Positions 5,402 through 7,340 of a stretch of 7,340 nt of DNA are shown piece by piece (position 1 is the first letter of the stretch; each line of letters opens with the position of its first letter). Where the stretch lies: NCBI GenBank assembly GCA_964528095.1, contig CAZGSG010000301.1, positions 1 to 7,340 on the forward strand, read 5' to 3'. Origin of the DNA: CAZGSG01 sp964528095 (GTDB taxonomy: Bacteria > Bacteroidota > Bacteroidia > Chitinophagales > Chitinophagaceae). A program made the translations under genes and the position numbers. The notes below the pieces were generated by a model. The model worked only from the letters and a program-made list of their open reading frames with translations, had not been told where the DNA came from and searched no databases.

Positions 5402-7006
5402 ATGTCAGTACCTACTCTTACGATTTCAAGAGAAGAGCTTTTATCTCTTGGCCTTACCCAACTTGAAAATATCAATTACCAGCTATCACCGGAAGAATTA
5501 ATACAGGACACTTTGCGATTAGGCGAAGGGGTTTTAAATGATACCGGAGCGCTGGTGATCCGCACCGGCGAATTCACTGGTCGCAGTCCCAAAGACAAAT
5601 TTGTGGTACAGGATGAGAACACCGTTGATTCCGTAAACTGGAATGATTTTAATATACCAATCGAAGAAAAGTATTTTGACATTATTTATAAAAAAATAAT
5701 GGCTTATCTCAATAAGCAGCCCGAACTATGGGTACGTGACTGTTATGCCTGTGCCGATCCGCGTTACCGTACGAATATCCGCATCGTTAATGAGAAGGTG
5801 TGGAATAACCTGTTTGCCTACAATATGTTTCTTCGCCCAACAGAAGAAGAACTGGAAGATTTTAAAGTGGATTGGAAAGTGATCTCCGCGCCGGGTCTTC
5901 GTCTGGATCCTGAAGAATGCGGGATCCGCCAGCATAATGTATCTGTTGTTTCTTTTAAACATAAAACGATATTGATTGCAGGCAGCGGTTATACAGGCGA
6001 AATCAAAAAAGGAATTTTCACGATCCTGAACTATATACTGCCACACGAAAAAGATGTGTTGAGTATGCACTGCAGTGCCAATATGGGTGATGACGGTGAT
6101 ACAGCGATCTTCTTTGGCCTGAGTGGTACAGGTAAGACGACATTAAGCGCAGACCCTACCCGTAAACTCATAGGTGATGATGAACATGGCTGGACCGCAG
6201 ATAGCATTTTCAATTTTGAAGGAGGCTGTTATGCAAAGACGATCAATCTGACAGAAGAAAAGGAACCAGAGATCTATCATGCTATCAAGCCCGGCGCTTT
6301 GGTAGAAAATACTAATTTTTTCCCGGGTACTAATAAGATCAATTTTGATGATGGCTCCATTACAGAAAATACAAGGGTATCTTACCCGCTTCATTATATC
6401 AGCAATGCAATAGAACCTTCTATTGGCGGATTACCGAAGAATATTTTTTTTCTCACCTGTGACGCGTTTGGTGTACTGCCACCGGTTTCTAAATTAAGCC
6501 CGGCACAGGCCATGTACCAGTTCATTTCAGGTTATACGGCTAAAGTTGCCGGTACAGAAGCGGGAGTTACGGAACCTAAATCTACTTTTAGCGCCTGCTT
6601 TGGAGCGCCTTTCCTGCCATTGCATCCAGGTAAGTATGCACAGATGCTCGGAAAGAAAATGCAGGAACATAAAGTGAATGTATGGATGATCAATACCGGT
6701 TGGACAGGCGGCCCTTATGGTATTGGCAACCGGATGAAACTGAAGTATACAAGAGCAATGATCACGGCCGCGCTGGAAGGAAAATTGAATACCGTGCAAT
6801 TTGAAAACGATCCGGTTTTCGGTATGGCCGTTCCGAAAGAATGCCCTGATGTGCCTGCAGAGATATTAAACCCAAGAAATACATGGACCGATAAAAAAGC
6901 CTATGATGACAAGGCAAAATATCTTGCAGGTCTGTTTATAAAGAATTTTGAAAAATATAAGGACGGTGTTTCTGCTGAGGTCCTGGCCGCTGAACCAAAA
7001 CTGTAA
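5402..7006 (+). CDS. pckA: Phosphoenolpyruvate carboxykinase (ATP)
   Basis: PckA interconverts oxaloacetate plus ATP with phosphoenolpyruvate, CO2 and ADP. It serves gluconeogenesis or, in reverse, CO2-fixing fermentation. The 534-residue product matches the ATP-type family in length and motifs: TGRSPKDKF at 59-67 with R61, SGYTGEIKKG with Y197 and K203, MHCSAN with metal ligand H223, the P-loop GLSGTGKTT at 239-247 with K245, IGDDEHGW at 257-264 (kinase-2 aspartates), NTRVSYP with R325, and INTGWTGGPYG at 430-440. All expected catalytic residues are present. The frame is open upstream to a TTG at 5309, but the extra 31 residues precede the promoter's start site and look like no family member, so the ATG at 5402 is chosen. 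The gene is flanked by its own promoter and a strong terminator and is divergent from pepP, so it is probably monocistronic. Confidence 0.98.
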   Translation: MSVPTLTISREELLSLGLTQLENINYQLSPEELIQDTLRLGEGVLNDTGALVIRTGEFTGRSPKDKFVVQDENTVDSVNWNDFNIPIEEKYFDIIYKKIMAYLNKQPELWVRDCYACADPRYRTNIRIVNEKVWNNLFAYNMFLRPTEEELEDFKVDWKVISAPGLRLDPEECGIRQHNVSVVSFKHKTILIAGSGYTGEIKKGIFTILNYILPHEKDVLSMHCSANMGDDGDTAIFFGLSGTGKTTLSADPTRKLIGDDEHGWTADSIFNFEGGCYAKTINLTEEKEPEIYHAIKPGALVENTNFFPGTNKINFDDGSITENTRVSYPLHYISNAIEPSIGGLPKNIFFLTCDAFGVLPPVSKLSPAQAMYQFISGYTAKVAGTEAGVTEPKSTFSACFGAPFLPLHPGKYAQMLGKKMQEHKVNVWMINTGWTGGPYGIGNRMKLKYTRAMITAALEGKLNTVQFENDPVFGMAVPKECPDVPAEILNPRNTWTDKKAYDDKAKYLAGLFIKNFEKYKDGVSAEVLAAEPKL

Positions 7007-7035
7007 ATAGTATTGTGGTTATCGACCGTTCACAT

Positions 7036-7078
7036 GCCATTAATCGTTGTATCCGGGATACAGGTTAATGGCTTTTTT
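7036..7078 (+). terminator. Intrinsic terminator of pckA
   Basis: GCCATTAA (7036-7043) pairs with TTAATGGC (7065-7072), extended by a T-G and a C-G pair. After a 2-base bulge TGTATC (7048-7053) pairs with GATACA (7057-7062) around a CGG loop. Six T follow at 7073-7078. The stem starts 29 bases after the pckA stop. This is a textbook rho-independent terminator. Confidence 0.92.
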
Positions 7079-7340
7079 GTGGGGAGGGTTTCTGTTTTTC
7101 GTTGATCATAGAGCGTTTTAGGGAATAAGGGGTATATGATTTTAGGTCTCAGGGTTTTAGTAAGAGATTTCACGCAGGGTATTTTAGAATAGCCTTTCTG
7201 TTTCGATTAATATAATTCAAGTTCTATAGTAGTAGAGATTGAAGAATTGTCCTTCTTATCCCTGCATCACTAACACCGCAACATATTTCACACAGAGCTA
7301 ACAGAGATAATGAGCTAAGGAATAGTCTGGCTATTTATAC
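7079..7340. other. Intergenic region without recognisable gene
   Basis: Together with the terminator this makes 334 bases after pckA with no gene. All frames carry early stops, including those entering from the right edge on the minus strand, and no tRNA-like cloverleaf or TAnnTTTG promoter was seen. A modest hairpin (TTCAA 7216-7220 with TTGAA 7239-7243, inner TCTA/TAGA) and degenerate repeats at the right are the only structure. Confidence 0.7.
7286..7314 (+). repeat. Degenerate CACAGAG-type short repeats
   Basis: ACAGAG occurs at 7292-7297 and again at 7301-7306, a 9-base step, followed by AATGAG at 7309-7314. The unit starts TTTCACACAGAG (7286-7297), and a related TTTCACGCAGGG lies 118 bases upstream at 7168-7179 (10 of 12 identical). 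They resemble decayed copies of the cacagag/cgcagag intergenic repeats I recall from many Bacteroidota genomes, but the evidence here is thin. Confidence 0.3.

Noticed and set aside
5726..6070. Minus-strand open frame of 114 codons inside pckA
   Set aside because: It is antisense to a fully conserved gene, with a composition expected of a shadow and no recognisable domain.
7216..7243. Hairpin TTCAA / TTGAA with inner TCTA / TAGA
   Set aside because: Only nine weak pairs with an internal loop, no U-run and no neighbouring gene; expected by chance in AT-rich DNA.

Overview
The window looks like ordinary chromosomal DNA from a member of the Bacteroidota, most likely the Chitinophagaceae/Sphingobacteriales side of the phylum. 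Four things suggest this. The pckA promoter matches the phylum's TTTG / TAnnTTTG form. The leaders are AT-rich, mostly without clear Shine-Dalgarno sequences. A small exported PepSY-like protein of a type common in Bacteroidota is present. So is an exported M1 metallopeptidase of the HEWMHSWYQ type. The family-level placement is inference; no rRNA or tRNA gene is present to fix it.

Layout. From 1 to 1265 (minus strand) lies the N-terminal 421 residues of an exported zinc metallopeptidase of family M1, cut by the window edge. Upstream of it, at 1412-1858 (minus), is a small exported PepSY-like protein. Then comes a compact minus-strand cluster of housekeeping genes, transcribed in the order pepP (Xaa-Pro aminopeptidase, 3852-5141), pssA (phosphatidylserine synthase, 3071-3835), purS (small subunit of FGAM synthase, 2817-3074) and rsmI (16S rRNA 2'-O-methyltransferase, about 2036-2707). 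pepP and pssA are 16 bases apart, and pssA and purS share an ATGA stop/start overlap. Divergent from this cluster, pckA (ATP-dependent PEP carboxykinase, 5402-7006, plus) has a well-matched promoter and a strong intrinsic terminator. The last 260 bases hold no recognisable gene.

How the genes relate. The pepP-pssA-purS-rsmI group appears to be one transcription unit, but its products act in unrelated tasks: peptide turnover, membrane lipid synthesis, purine synthesis and ribosome modification. It is best read as a housekeeping operon rather than a pathway. pckA is an independent monocistronic gene at the PEP/oxaloacetate node. The two exported proteins on the left may be expressed together, but nothing in the sequence proves a shared function.

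I found no defence system, mobile element, CRISPR array, prophage or biosynthetic cluster, and no convincing sign of a new biological system. The most interesting unexplained signals are non-coding: two long imperfect hairpins (1340-1393 and 1900-1959), a nested inverted repeat in the pepP-pckA divergent region (5178-5227), a 12-base palindrome before the M1 gene (1297-1308), a 7-base inverted repeat over the pckA transcription start, and weak CACAGAG-type repeats at the right end.
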